Source of the DNA: Brachionus koreanus
Taxonomy: Eukaryota > Rotifera > Eurotatoria > Ploima > Brachionidae
DNA length: 64,000 nucleotides
Direction of reading: 5' to 3'
NCBI GenBank assembly: GCA_016987375.1
Contig: PJRA01000453.1
Coordinates: 1,270,148-1,334,147, forward strand
A program made the translations under genes and the position numbers. Positions 22,631 to 35,900 of the stretch are shown here, one piece after another (within the stretch, counting starts at the first letter, position 1; each line of letters opens with the position of its first letter). Under the pieces are notes generated by a model. The model was not told the DNA's origin, made no database searches, and saw nothing but the letters and a program-made list of their open reading frames with translations.

Positions 22631-25600
22631 ATTTTTGACTCAATTAAAAAAAAGTTCTATTCTTAGTTCATAATATTTTAATTTTTAAATAAAAGTATTC
22701 TAACAGTTAAAAAAAAACAGGAATATATTATGAAAAGAAAAGATTTATTTTTAAATAAAATTTAAATTTATTATAATTTTTTTATTTACAGAACTAACTT
22801 AACATAAATACAGAATAAATAATATTATTTGCGAGGAACGAGCGATCGCGTGACGAGCTTATTAAGCAGATGTTTGTGTGCGTACAGAGAATAACGGACT
22901 TTTTCAAAAAATTCTTGACATATTAGAATTTTTGACTATACACTAAGGAAAAAAATATTGATTATATTTCTTATAGATTATTTGCATTAATATCTTGACA
23001 TTTTTTAAATTTTGCTGTGGCTTATTAAATAAAAAAAAATTAAAGCTTATTTTTTAAATAATAAATAAGTAAATAAAAAAAATATAATCAACCAAAATAA
23101 AATAAATGTCCGTTTTTGGAATGGAAGATTTTTAAATCGTTTTTATTTATTCTAATGATCAAAACTAATTAATTGAATAATTTTTGAGGTTTCTTTAAAT
23201 AAATTTATGTTCTATCATCATGTAAATTGAGATTAATGTTTTTAAAATCTTAAGATTATTTTATAAAATTTATTCTTTATTTTAAAGTTCCTATAATAAA
23301 CAATAATTCTTTTTGATGTTTGATTATCTATTATTTTTTGCTCATTTTTTTACAAGTGAACAGAACAAAAACAAAAATGAGGCTAAAATTTCAGGCAATT
23401 TTAAAACGGCAAGCATTGTCGCTTTATTATTTGGGAAAGCATGCAGAAATTTCATTTCAATCAAATAACCAATTATTCATTCATTATGAAAATGATAAAC
23501 ATTAGAAAAGCAAATAATTTAGAATTGATGCAATCAAATTATCAAATATTACCGCAATAATATGAATAAACATCTTTTTTAACTTGAATTTTTTAAAATG
23601 TCCAAGTTATTTTTTGATTAATTTTTAATCATTTTGCTCAGATCTATTAAATCATATAGTTCAATGTTAACTCTTATATAACTTCAAAATGATAAAAAAA
23701 ATCTATTGAAGGGTGTAATTATTTAATTTAAATATATTCAAAAGTTGTTAATTTTAACAAAAAAACTATAAGTTTTTTTTTTTGTTATGATTCGAAGCTA
23801 TTCAAATATTTCAGGTAATTAAGAAAAAAAATCAATAATTTGAAGAAAAAATCGAATGAAAAACAATTAAACTTAAGTTCATAATTCAAATAATTAGCAT
23901 TTAAAAAAAGCTTTGAATTCTTGCGTTATATGACTAATCTTAATTAATTATTATTGTTAAATGGGATAACATTTTCCATACTATTCATTTATCCAGGCTA
24001 AATATTTATTTCACATTGGACCAAACCAAAACAAATTTTAATTGATCTTTTAGTTAATTTTCTTTACTTAAGAATACAAAAATATATAAATTAAATAAAA
24101 GCAATAGTTTTACGATAAATAAGAACTTTTAAATTTACAAAATATCTCGAAAATTTCTTTATAAAAGAAGCGTGATATTTTGTTTAAATTCACGCGTTTG
24201 GCATGTTTTGCTTGAACAAATTTTAAAAGTTTTTATTTTCATAGAACTTATGATATGAGCATAAGTTTTTTATTTTAGTTTAGTCAGTAAACTAAAATTG
24301 ATGTTTAGTAAAAACAAATCAGCTGGACACAATCTTTTAAAAGCATTTTTTTTTCAATTTATTTCGAAGATATTTTTTTTTAAACAACAACTATTTGTTT
24401 AGAGATTTAGCTTTGATTGTCAATTTTAAAGCCTAGTACAAATTTTCATTGTATTTTATTTAATCTAATGCTTAACAAAAAATATAATTTAGATTTCATA
24501 TCGCAATCACATATTTATTCAAATTTTAATTAAAACAAAATATCTTAATCTTTTATTATTATACCCAAATGAGTTTTGTTGCTTTTCTCTCATTGAATGT
24601 TTGTCTCACATGATGCGAAGCAGTCTGCAGATTTAAACTCAATAATCAAGAAATATATAATTAGGTTGATAATAAGCTCAAGTCGACTTCAAGACATAAT
24701 CTGATTATTAAAGAGAACGATTGAATCAAATAATTGTTTCTTGCGTATTTTTTTTAATTAAAATACCGTCATATCTTGTGTCAGGAATGTAAAATCTTTT
24801 TATTCTTTTTATGCGTTCTTAAAATGATTTTGCTAATGTTGGAAGACCAAATTAAGATAATACTTGTAAATAATTACTTTTTAGATATTTTAAGTAAAAA
24901 CTATACTAGGGTTAGTTAGTAATTTTTTTAAGGGGCAAAAATTTGAGCTAAATTTTATTGAAATGGATGGATAGATAGCTAGAGATGAATTGATAAAAAA
25001 AATAAATAAAATAACAAAGGGTGAATAAATTTTATTGACCTATATTTTGCCTATGTGATATATTTAGTAATAAATTTTTTAAGATTTAATAAAATAAAAA
25101 AAAAATATTTCAGTTATTTGAAAAATTGTTTGCTTAGTCTAAATTTTCACTAAACACAAAGTATTAAGTTAAACTCAATATCAAATAGCCAAGTAAAGTT
25201 GAGCCTAATAACACAAAGCTGAGCTGAGCTGAGCCGACCCATTATTGTCTTTGTATGCTTCTTTAATCCAAAGACCTCTTGTTGTCCTAATCAATTGTCA
25301 TTTTAACGAGCATGTTCATTTAGCAATATATGAAGATTAGTCGACATAGACAAATTCAATTCGATTGGCTTAATAAAATCCGTTCAAATAGAGCTAGCAA
25401 AATGCCGCATAAAAATAACATAGATAAATAAAACAAAGTCTAAGACCTACTAAAGAATATAAAAATCCAAATAGTAAGTTTTATTTTATAAATTTATACA
25501 CCAAATATAAAATAAAATTTTATCCTGGCAAATCGTCTTTCTAAAATTAGATACTAATAATTCTATACAGATATAAAAATAGATGAGTAGATAAATAAAA

Positions 25601-28262
25601 GCATGAATTTTATGTTATGATTGTTATTTAGACAAAATTAAAATTAGATATGATTTCATTTAAGAAATAACTAGCAGGTTCAATATTAAGCATAATAAAT
25701 ACAAACAGCAGTAGAAACTAATGATTGAGAGCTTGTGATTATTGAAATAACAAGACTAATAATTGATTTCATTAATTAGATATGATTTTTCTTTTATTTG
25801 AAATAACAATTTTGTCTGTTTTTTGAAATTAAAATAACAAATAAAAACAAAATAAATTCCGATTTAGCTGCTATATGCCTTGAACAATTGTTATGATAAC
25901 CTTTCTTTAGATTTAATCTAAACACTAACACAAACACACACACAAACAAAAACTGCATAATCAAAGTAAAGTCAACCTTAAGAAACCTTTTAAATATGAG
26001 AGCACCGAATAAAATTCATCGAGTTATCGTATATACGTTTTTTTTTTTTAGCAAATATTTCACTATTATTAATTCATGGATATTTTTTAGTAAGCTAATA
26101 AAACATGTATTTATTTATAATGGTTACGTAATTTATTCTTATAGAGATAAATAAAATAAATTAGTTTCTGTCATATTTGTGTAACATTGTGATAAAATTA
26201 TTCAAAGCCCATGTCATTTATATAATAATTTCATTTTTCTCTTTTTAAAATCAAGTTTTGAGAATTATGGGAAACAGTTAGGATTAGGTTTTTCTAAAAA
26301 GAGCATTAATGCTAGATTTTATTTTTATTGAATAAAATAAGAAATCAACTTTCAATTTCATTTTAATTAAAAGAAAAATATATTCAAAGAACATTTCAGA
26401 ATAAGTTTTTTTTTTCAATTTTTTTGTTGAACAGACAGTTTCACTCTAAGACTTTTTTGACGGACGTCTATTTTAGCTCTCATTAGCATTGGAGTTTTTT
26501 TGAGTAGAAATTATAATTATTTTTATTACTCTTAGCCGAGTTCGGCTTTTTAATTCAAACTTTTCAGAAATTTATTGAATTCTGATTGAATTTAGCAAAA
26601 CCAACAATTCAAATAAAAAAATAATCTTTTGTTATTTTAATGAGAATTTTTATTTTTACTACTATTATTTTTATTATTAACAACCACTGCTTATTTATTT
26701 AAGTTTTGAAATTAAAATTTTTCTTTTGAAAAAAAAGCTTAAAAATAAATTTCATTTTTTAAAATCAAATTGAATAAAAAAATATAAATTATCATGAAAT
26801 GCGCTCACAAATGTTTTTAGAAAAATTTTATTTATTTTTATTAAAATGTTGTCAAATGCAAAGTGAGAAAATCAATTAAATTTAGAGGATATTTACTTTC
26901 AATTTTCCGTTTTTACACACTAACAGACACACATACAAGTAAACATAAGTATATCCGTTGTGCAAACATTTGTAAACATTATAGATCTGCATTTTTGTAA
27001 TTTCAAAGGCCATTGTTTTTCTAACAACGACTGTTGTCTACATGGAGTACATTGATGAAAATTTCAATTATAAAAATCTTTCATATTAGTTTGAATTCAG
27101 TTTTGTTTTTTAAAACGAATATTCCAACGAAATGAGCTAGCTTGAATAAACAAACTTAACACGTCGCTAAGTGTATTTAACTATTAAGTTCTCATACTTT
27201 TTTCTTTTTATTTTGAAAACCCTTAAGTTTATTAACTCTAGTATCTTAGAATTTAATTATTCGATTACTCTCAGGTATTCCTATTTGAGTTTATCAAATA
27301 AATTATTAAGGAAAAAATAAAATATATAAAAGTAAGTTCGGACACAGAATGAATCAGAGCTCAATTTAAATTTTAAAAATTTTTTATTATTTTAAGAGAT
27401 TAAATTTTTAGCTTTTATTCTAGCGATTACATATATATATATTTTTTTTTTTCAAATATATATGTATAGATATATATAATGTTAAGTGTCATTTAGCCGA
27501 CTAGTGAATAAAATGTAAACAAGATCCAAAATTTAACACACAGCTTTTTTTTTTAGTTTTAATGTTCTTCCTTTTTTTGGGAATCAAATATCAACATATG
27601 AAATGACAATATATTGAAAAAATGTCATTCATGTTTTTTGTTTTAAGTGTCATGAGTGTTTGTGTTAAGAACTTGTTTTTGTTTTGAACATACGTTTTTT
27701 TTACTTGCCAAAAAATTTTTCTAATTTAGTTTTACAAGAAAAAAAATTAGATAAATAAAAAATTTATATGTTGATTTTTTTTGGTTTTAAAAAAAATTGG
27801 CATCTACATTTAGCAAAATATCAACCAAATGAACAAGTATTTTTATTTTAAAAATCTTTTATTTTTTTTAAATTAAATATTTAAATATAACTAAATGGAC
27901 TCTATACTATTTTAAAGCATATTTTTTTCTAATAATTTTATAAAAACGCCGAACAAATAACGCTTTTGAGCTTATTTAGTTTTTTTAGAAATGCCAAATT
28001 GTCATGTTCTCTTTTAATTTAGATAGAACTTAATATTGTTTTAAGAGTAAATATTTATTTCAAAATAATATTTGATTCATTTATTCAGAACAATTAATTT
28101 CGCATATTTTTAGTTCAATTCCAAAGTTTAAGCTTTTATTTTTACTATTTTTAGATAAAATCGATATTTGGTTTTTTTCGAAGTTGCCAATTAAATGCTT
28201 ATTTTTTGTTAAATCCAGCAAATTTGGTCTATTTGGTGCACTTTATTTATTATTTACTCATA
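22631..28262. other. 5.6 kb region without recognisable genes
   Basis: The longest gene-free stretch of the left half, bounded by the starts of two divergent genes (the 1137-residue gene and DDIT4). ORFs are short and non-protein-like; one of 61 codons at 23320-23505 is the most plausible but has no recognisable motif. Visible structures are a GC-rich patch (22831-22865), an AGCTG-type short repeat (about 25217-25236), CA-rich tracts (about 25925-25950 and 26915-26940), a TGACGGACGTC near 26457, and an AT palindromic tract near 27430-27480. I found no tRNA or familiar microRNA seed by eye. Long regulatory DNA upstream of a stress-induced gene is the likeliest explanation. Confidence 0.5.
22831..22865. 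promoter_or_regulatory. GC-rich, CpG-dense patch upstream of the 1137-residue gene
   Basis: Within DNA of about 20 percent GC, this 35-bp stretch is about half G+C and has several CpG dinucleotides (GAGGAACGAGCGATCGCGTG). It sits about 200 bp upstream of the minus-strand start at 22630, so a core promoter or transcription-factor cluster is plausible. Confidence 0.35.
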
Positions 28263-29325
28263 ATGTCTTGTTCGAATCAAGAATTTAACCAAAATGTCGA
28301 CCAACAACAAAAACAAAAACGTTTCATTGAAAAATTTAAATCGAAATTGATTGAGTTGTTTTTTACGTCAAATAAGAAAATAACCAAATTGAATGAGACA
28401 AACAAGAGTAAAAAAACCAATTATTGCAACACAACCTATTCTCCAAATTCGGTAATGCATTTCAAAGATAACAGTATAAGCAATTACTATTACGGTTATA
28501 TAACAATGAATGCAGTTAATAATTCAAGTAAAAATAGTATTAAAAAAAAAAGACAATCAGTGTCAATCACCAATGACAATATTTCTCAAAATTCATTTGG
28601 AAGTTCGTCTAAATCTTCATGTATCAATGAACATGATAATGAGTATGTTAACAATCCATTTTTAGATGCAAGTTTATGCGAGCTTTTGACTTTTGATAAT
28701 TTAAACAATTTTAGTAAAATTAAATCTCATTTTGAACAATTTGTGCACACGATTGAAAGTAATTTTTTTTGTCCAAAATTTAAAATAAAAATTAGTTTTA
28801 TAAATATTTTTTTTTTCTAAAATAGATGAGAATAATTTTTTCAACACTCTATTCATGACTAATTACATATCATTTTATTTAATGGACAATATATACAAGT
28901 CAAGTTTTTTGAGCGAAAATAATTTAAATCTAGTCACCAATGAATCGTATAATCAAGTGAAACAAATAGCCCGTGAAATATTTCTTCAATCAGAATGTGA
29001 GCCGTGTGGTCTGAAAGGATGTGCCATTAGAATATCTTTAGAGAGTGAAACCGATGACTTTACACAAATGCTTTGTAATTTTAGATTTGATACAAGTAGT
29101 TATTTGACAACATTTCAACTGGATCTCACTATTTTATGTCAATATCCAAATAATATCAAGTCTAAAATAGAGCATTTAAATGCAACAATTCAATCAGATA
29201 ATACATTAGCAAAATCATTGAAAAGTTTGATTAGTTTTAAAAATAGTAGCTGGGATAAATTTCCTCGAGTTTCGAATGTTTGTTTGAATGGACGATACTA
29301 TCTTAATAAAATCAAGCTCTATTAG
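28263..29325 (+). CDS. DDIT4: REDD1/RTP801-type inhibitor of mTORC1 signalling
   Basis: Two exons, 28263-28758 and 28826-29325, encode 331 residues. Start chosen at ATG 28263; the frame is open a little further upstream but without another ATG. DDIT4/REDD1 (Drosophila scylla and charybde) is a stress- and hypoxia-induced protein that restrains mTORC1 through TSC1/2. The C-terminal domain is diagnostic: AREIFLQSECEPCGLKG, then LTTFQLDLTILCQYPNNIK, matching the EPCGLRG and TFQLTL blocks of REDD1, with a terminal YYLNKIKLY equivalent to the KKLYSS strand. The first 170 residues are Ser/Asn-rich and poorly conserved, making the protein about 100 residues longer than human REDD1. AATAAA at 29372-29377. 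The long gene-free upstream region fits a highly regulated gene. Confidence 0.9.
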
Positions 29326-29930
29326 ATCCTTGATGATGAATTTAAACTTATTCTAAATTTTGAGTTTGAATAATAAATTAATATCTAAAAAAAAAATTTT
29401 TTTATTATTATTATTTATTGCTTTTACTTCTAAAACGAAATCTTAGTTTTTGTTGAAACAGAATTTTTTAAATAAAAAATTTCTTTTAATTAATACAATA
29501 TATGGAACAATTTTTTAATCATTAACACATAAATGATTAATATAAATTTATTAATAATTTAAAGAGTTATTGAAAGTTTTATACTTAAAAAAATATAATT
29601 AACTAGAAGAAACTCAGAGAAAATTTGTGTCATAAAGAGTTATATTAGTACGTATTTTATTTTTTATGTTATAATTTGGCTGACACTTTAAGACAAAACT
29701 GTAGCTAATTTTGTTTTATAATAAAAATTTTCTTCAGTAAAAAAAAGTACTAGATTAGGGTTTAGCGACTGTTTAAAAAAATTAAATGAACTCTCAATTA
29801 TCAAATCAAATGTCAATCTAGTTTTGCATTTTCTTTTCTAATATATATACTCCATGTATTTTTTTTTTAAATAGTCAAAAAATTTATTTGGTTCTTATTT
29901 ATAAAAAGAAAAATAAAGAATTAAATAAGA
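29326..29930. other. Intergenic between DDIT4 and TRRAP
   Basis: 605 bp containing the DDIT4 polyadenylation signal and, necessarily, the TRRAP promoter. A TATATATA stretch lies near 29841-29848, about 85 bp before the TRRAP ATG. Confidence 0.5.
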
Positions 29931-32900
29931 ATGGAAGTACAGTCTTTACAAAATTCGATCGAAGTTAGCCATCAAACATTTCAAACATGGATTGATCATT
30001 TAGTTGATGTCAATATTACGGAAGATCAAAAGCTCAAATCTGTTCAAGATTTAAGTCTCAATTTGGAATTGATGCAAACACTACCTACTTACGATCAATT
30101 AATTGAAGATGCTATGCAAAAAATAGTTCGTCTATTAACTGAGACCGAGCCGCAATTTTTGCTCGAATCATCTGTTCATCAATTAAGAAAAAAAACTCTA
30201 GAAATTCTTCAACGAACTCATCCGTATCTAAGCTCAACACAATCTGAAAAACGTCTTGTTCTATTTAGACAAGTTCTTTCAGTTATTTGTCAACTTTTGG
30301 AAAAAGAAAACGAAGAAAATGTAATTCTTTGTTTGAAAATAATTGTTGAATTTTACAAAAATCTAAAAAATGTGGTTCTTATTGGTGAGGTACAGCAATA
30401 TTTTAAATTTGTAAAAAATATGTACGAAGACCTAGCACAAAATGTAAATCTTGTCTTTCAATACAAATCGCTTATAAAAGTTAACGATTTAAATGAACTT
30501 GATGTTTCACAAATATTAAATGAATCATTTTCGTCATTTCAAATACAAACCGAAAAATTGGGTCAAAAAGAAAATCAATCGTATCATTTGATACCAAAAG
30601 GTACAAAAAGTCTCAAAGTTCTCGCCGAATTACCATTGAATACAGTTACAATGTACCAAAATCACAAGCCATTTTTATCACAAGAGATAAGTGTTCTTCT
30701 AGTATCAATCTCAAAAGTAATTGAGCTAAAGCCGACTGAAGAACAACGCAACAATCCAGAGCTAAAGGAAGTTATTGCAGATTTTGTAACTGCTCAAGTG
30801 CGTGCCTTATCGTTTATAGCTTATTTTAAAAATCATCAAGATTATTTGAAAAATAACGCTGATTTATTTGTAAAAGGAATAATTGATTTATTTAAAACAT
30901 GTCCACCTGAGCTTGTTACAATCAGGAAAGAACTTTTAGCATTATCGCGTCATATTATTAGTGATAATAAGATGAGTATGTATTTAATTTTTTTTAAAAA
31001 AAAAAAACGATTTTTTATATTTTTATTTTATCTAAAGAGTTTCTTCCACATTTGAGTGAGCTATTTGATGAAAATTTATTTTGTTCCAATGGATATGCTG
31101 CCTCCGAATCTCTCAAATCAAATGCTTGTTCGGTTCTAACTGATCTAGTTCATCACATGCGTAAAGAATTATCAACACAAGATTTGTGCAAAGCGATTCA
31201 GTACTTTCTAAAGAGCATACATGATCCTTTGTTAAACTCGAATTTGCAGCAAATGTGCTACAGAATTCTTATCAGTCTAACTGAAACAGTACGAACAAAA
31301 GAAAATGTAAGTAGACTTTTTTCATTTTTTGAATTCAAGCATTCATTTTTTAAAAAATTTTACAAGGCTAGAGATTTTATTCAAAAAATGCTTCAAGTTT
31401 TTGTCCTAAAGCTTAAAACAATAGCCAAGTATCAAATTCCAATATTATTGGAGCAAATTTCGTCATCAACATCAGCAAGTGCGAATCAAAGCTCGTTGGA
31501 AGAGAAATCCAACGAAGCGTTTAAGTGTATAACTCAATTCGCACAAAATCAATGTCAAAATGATAAAATTAAATTAAAACAAGGACAAATGTCCGAACTA
31601 GACATTCGTTCTACATTGCGCATAATAGTTATGTCAAGTAGATCGTTGACACTTGTTTTACTTGAGACCAAAAGTCAAAATCAAATAGACAATTTGCTTC
31701 ACAAGAATTTACAATCAACAGAAATAAAAATGTATTCCAATTTGCTCAAATATGCACTTCAAACACTCTTAATTTACACACAAATTAAATCAAATACACA
31801 AAAAGAAGAAAAAGAAATAATTGAAACACTTGGTCTCATTTATACTCATTTGAATCATAACAATCAAAAACTAATATTTGAGCAAAATATAGATTTAATT
31901 ATTAGTTTAACATTTAAGTATTCAAATTTATCGATTTTAACATCTTATTTTTTGGCAACATTGGCAACATCTTGCACTTTTTCGACTATTTTAATTGAAA
32001 ATTTACTCGACAAACTTGATCTAATGGGAGATTCGAATAGCGATCAATCCAATTTATATTTAAAACTATTTAAATTAGTGTTTGGATCTGTGTCAGTATT
32101 TCCACAAGAAAATGAAAAAATGCTCAAACCACATTTGCATTCAATCGTAACCAAGTCGTTAGACTATGCTCTCAAATCAAAAGAGCCACACAATTATTTT
32201 TTGCTTCTAAGAGCGCTATTTAGATCAATTGGTGGTGGCAATCACGATTTATTATATCAAGAATTCTTGCCACTTCTACCTATATTACTTCAAAGTCTTA
32301 ATGAATTGCAAACCGGAGTACACAAACAGCATTTAAAAGATTTGTTTGTTGAATTGTGCTTGACTGTTCCAGTTCGATTGAGTTCATTATTGCCTTATTT
32401 GCCAATGCTTATGGATCCGCTTGTATCAGCTCTTAATGGATCAACTACACTAGTTAGTCAAGGACTTCGCACATTAGAATTGTGTGTGGACAATTTACAA
32501 CCAGATTTTTTGTACGAACACATACAACCAGTAAGGCAAGATTTGATACATGGCTTATGGAAGCAATTAAGAAGTTCAAACGAAACTATAGCTTTGGCTG
32601 CTTACAGAGTTTTGGGTAAGCTTGGCGGTAGTAATCGAAAAATGATTGTTCAAGCACAAGAATTAACTTACGAAAAGCATCAATCAAATGGTTATCGTAT
32701 TCAAATTGAATTTAACGGTTACGAAAATCAAATAATAGATTTAGATATAGAAACGACAATAAACACATGTTTATACTGTCTCAAATTAAACAATAACTCG
32801 AATATTCAAGATTTGTCATTTTACAAGCTTGAAGCATTCAATTTTATTTCAAGTTTTTTGCTAAATTTAATTAAAATTAATGATCAAGATGTGCAAAATT

Positions 32901-35900
32901 CAATGGATTTTTTCTTTAGCTATAGGTGAAAATCTCTTATAATTTTTATTCATGTATTATTTTATTTTATTCTATTTTAAATATTTTTTTTTCAAGTCCA
33001 TTTTCTTCATCTCAATTGTCTCAGTATTTGATCAAAACTCAAAAAATTAATAATCAAAAACTACGAGATCAAGTAATTAGATCATTTGAATGTTTGTATT
33101 ACTCAAGTACGTTAAAAGAAAATCAAGAATACATAATTTCTTTGATTGACTCTTTTTGTGTGCATATAACTCTAATATCTTTGGCACATTACAATAATCA
33201 AAACGAACAAAATATAACTAATCTAATTCAATCAATGAATGTTTTAGCAAATTCGCTTGAACTAGACCAAATAAATAACCTTGAAAATAATACTTTTTTG
33301 GATTTTATGATTCTAGTTGATGCTTTATTTGTTGTTTTGTGCAATGATGACTCAGAATATTGGTATATAGTACAGCGTTCAATAACTATTATTATAGAAA
33401 CAAGCGAAATAATTTTGAGTATAAAATTCGATTCAATTAATTCAGAAGAATACAATGACATTTTAGCTGAATCAAATTCAATTAATTTTGCCATGTTTGA
33501 TTATTTAGGTGAAAAATTGAGTCAATTGTGTTATGAGAGAAGTTGGTACGCTAAAAAAGCCGGATGTTTGATTTTAAAGCTTTTAGTAAGCAAAATGCCT
33601 ATTCAATGGACACTACAACAATCGTTTGTATTTTTAAAATCAATTTTTAATGTACTAGTTTCAGTAACTGGAGAAGTAAGTTTGATTAGTTATTTGTCAA
33701 TTTGAATTTAAAAAATAAAGGTACAAAATCTTATGAATTAACTTAATTATTTTAAGATATCAAGTGGAGCTATAAATGTTGCTAAAGATACATTGAATAC
33801 TCTTGTAGAAACTTGTTTTACAAAATTTGACAAAGCAAATGTACAAGCCAAATTAAATGAAATACAACAAAAAGCACTTAATGACATTCTAAAAGAACTA
33901 GTTAAACAGGTAATTCATTTCTTTTATTTTATCAACAAAGAAAAATCTAAAATTAAACAACATTGCAAAAAATGTTACTCCATAAATTTATTTCATTTTT
34001 ATATTCTAATTAATAATAGAATGCTTAAGTTTATTTGGGACTGTTTGATTGTTTTAATTTTTGAATCTAAATTTTATTAAGATAACATCATCAAGTCAAT
34101 ATGTTCGTCATGAATCGATCGATTTAATAACCAAAATAAGCGAATTGCAATCAAAATCAATTTTTAATTTGTTACAACCATTTCAGGAAACTCTTCTTGA
34201 AACAGTTGGCCCTCGAAAGCACTTAAAATTGCGTCACTATTCTCATCAATTTCAAATTGGTATTCTTGAAAGTCTTGAATTTTGTTCGTCTACTCAGCCT
34301 CAATTATTAACCATACAATTTTCAAATCAAGATCATCAAAATTTATACAATGAAATAATATCTATTTGTGAACAAGACGATTCGAATTTAAGTAAACTTG
34401 CATGCTATAAATCGCTAACAGATTTAACTCCTGTACGCAAAGCAGCTTTAAATTGTCTTGCATCATTTTATCATTTACTTGATCAACGTGAACAAATCCT
34501 TAATATTCTTCATAAATCACTCGAAAATCAGCACAAACAAATTCAACAAGTATCATTCAATTGTCTTAAAAAATTCAACAAAAATAGTGAAAATTATGCA
34601 AGTCAAATGAACCAAAATCATACCTTGCCTTCGAATGAAACTCATCGACAAATAATACAAATAGCCGCTGATTATTTACGCGAATACCTTCATCCATTAA
34701 CTGAATACATTTACATGAAAAAAGATGTTGTGCAGCATTTAAGCTACATCACAAAATTGTATCCAACAATTTTGAACGATAAATTCACAGAATATTTACT
34801 TGTTCATTTGAAACGATGGCTTGAAGATACATTCAAGATTTTCAAAGAAAATCTTGAAAATCAATCACAAACACCAAAGCCTTACAACAACGAAATTGAA
34901 TTATGTTCGTCAATAATAAGCTTGCTTGCCGAATTGCAATCAGCTCCGTCAAAATTAGTCGAGTCATTAATTGCATTAGTACTAAAATATGAAAAAATAT
35001 TTGGCTTAGAGGCTAGTGAAAAATTTCGTCGACCATTGAGCGATTTCCTCAAACGTTTTCCATTTGAAACACTAAAATATTTACTTAACAATGATCGTAT
35101 CAAGGACATATACTGTTTTAGATTTATACTATACCTTATAAAAAAGCAAACAGTTCATTTTTGTCAAATATTTAAGAATGAATCGAATAGATTGGTTCAA
35201 ATGTTAAATGAATCACAGACATTTTTTTCAAATGGGATCAATCAACAAAATGCAGAATTGATAAACAAATCAAATCAAATACTTTACTTGACTGTGTTTG
35301 TTATTTATCGATTGATTAAAATAGAGACCAACAAGTAAGTAAAACTGATTTAAAATTTAACTCTAAAGTTATTAAGAAATTTGAAAAACATTTTTTGAAT
35401 ACAGTAAGTCTGCAAATGTGTCGGATTAATTTGTCTAAAACAGGCCTTAATTATTTTTTCTTTCTTTAAATAATTGAAAAATAAAGTTACAAAAATTAAT
35501 TGTTTTTGTGAAATTTGGTACAAAATAAACAAAAAGAGCAAACAAATTGAAAAATTTAATGCTAAAAATGGGTGTAAACTTTTTCTACAATATAGTGCAA
35601 CATTCACAGTTGCATCAATTGTTAAAATCTGCTAATGTGCTAATGTGCAAATCTCTGTAAGATCCATTACAGCCAAATTTGTCCAAATTTAAATTATCCA
35701 TATTTAAACATTTGCAGAGTTTTATCATAATTTTCTAAAAAATGCAACTTTAAATGCTGCACCATGATGTATTTACGGAACTTACTTTTTGATCTTTAGA
35801 AAAAAATTTATTAAAATTTCTAGCATTTTGCTCTGCTCTTCCGTATTAAATTTCACAAAACCAATTAGTTAATATTTTAACAATTTATTTTTTTAAATCA

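Noticed and set aside
26450..26470. CRE-like TGACGGACGTC near REDD1
   Set aside because: Not a true palindromic CRE and 1.8 kb from the gene start; chance match is likely, so it is mentioned only in the region description.
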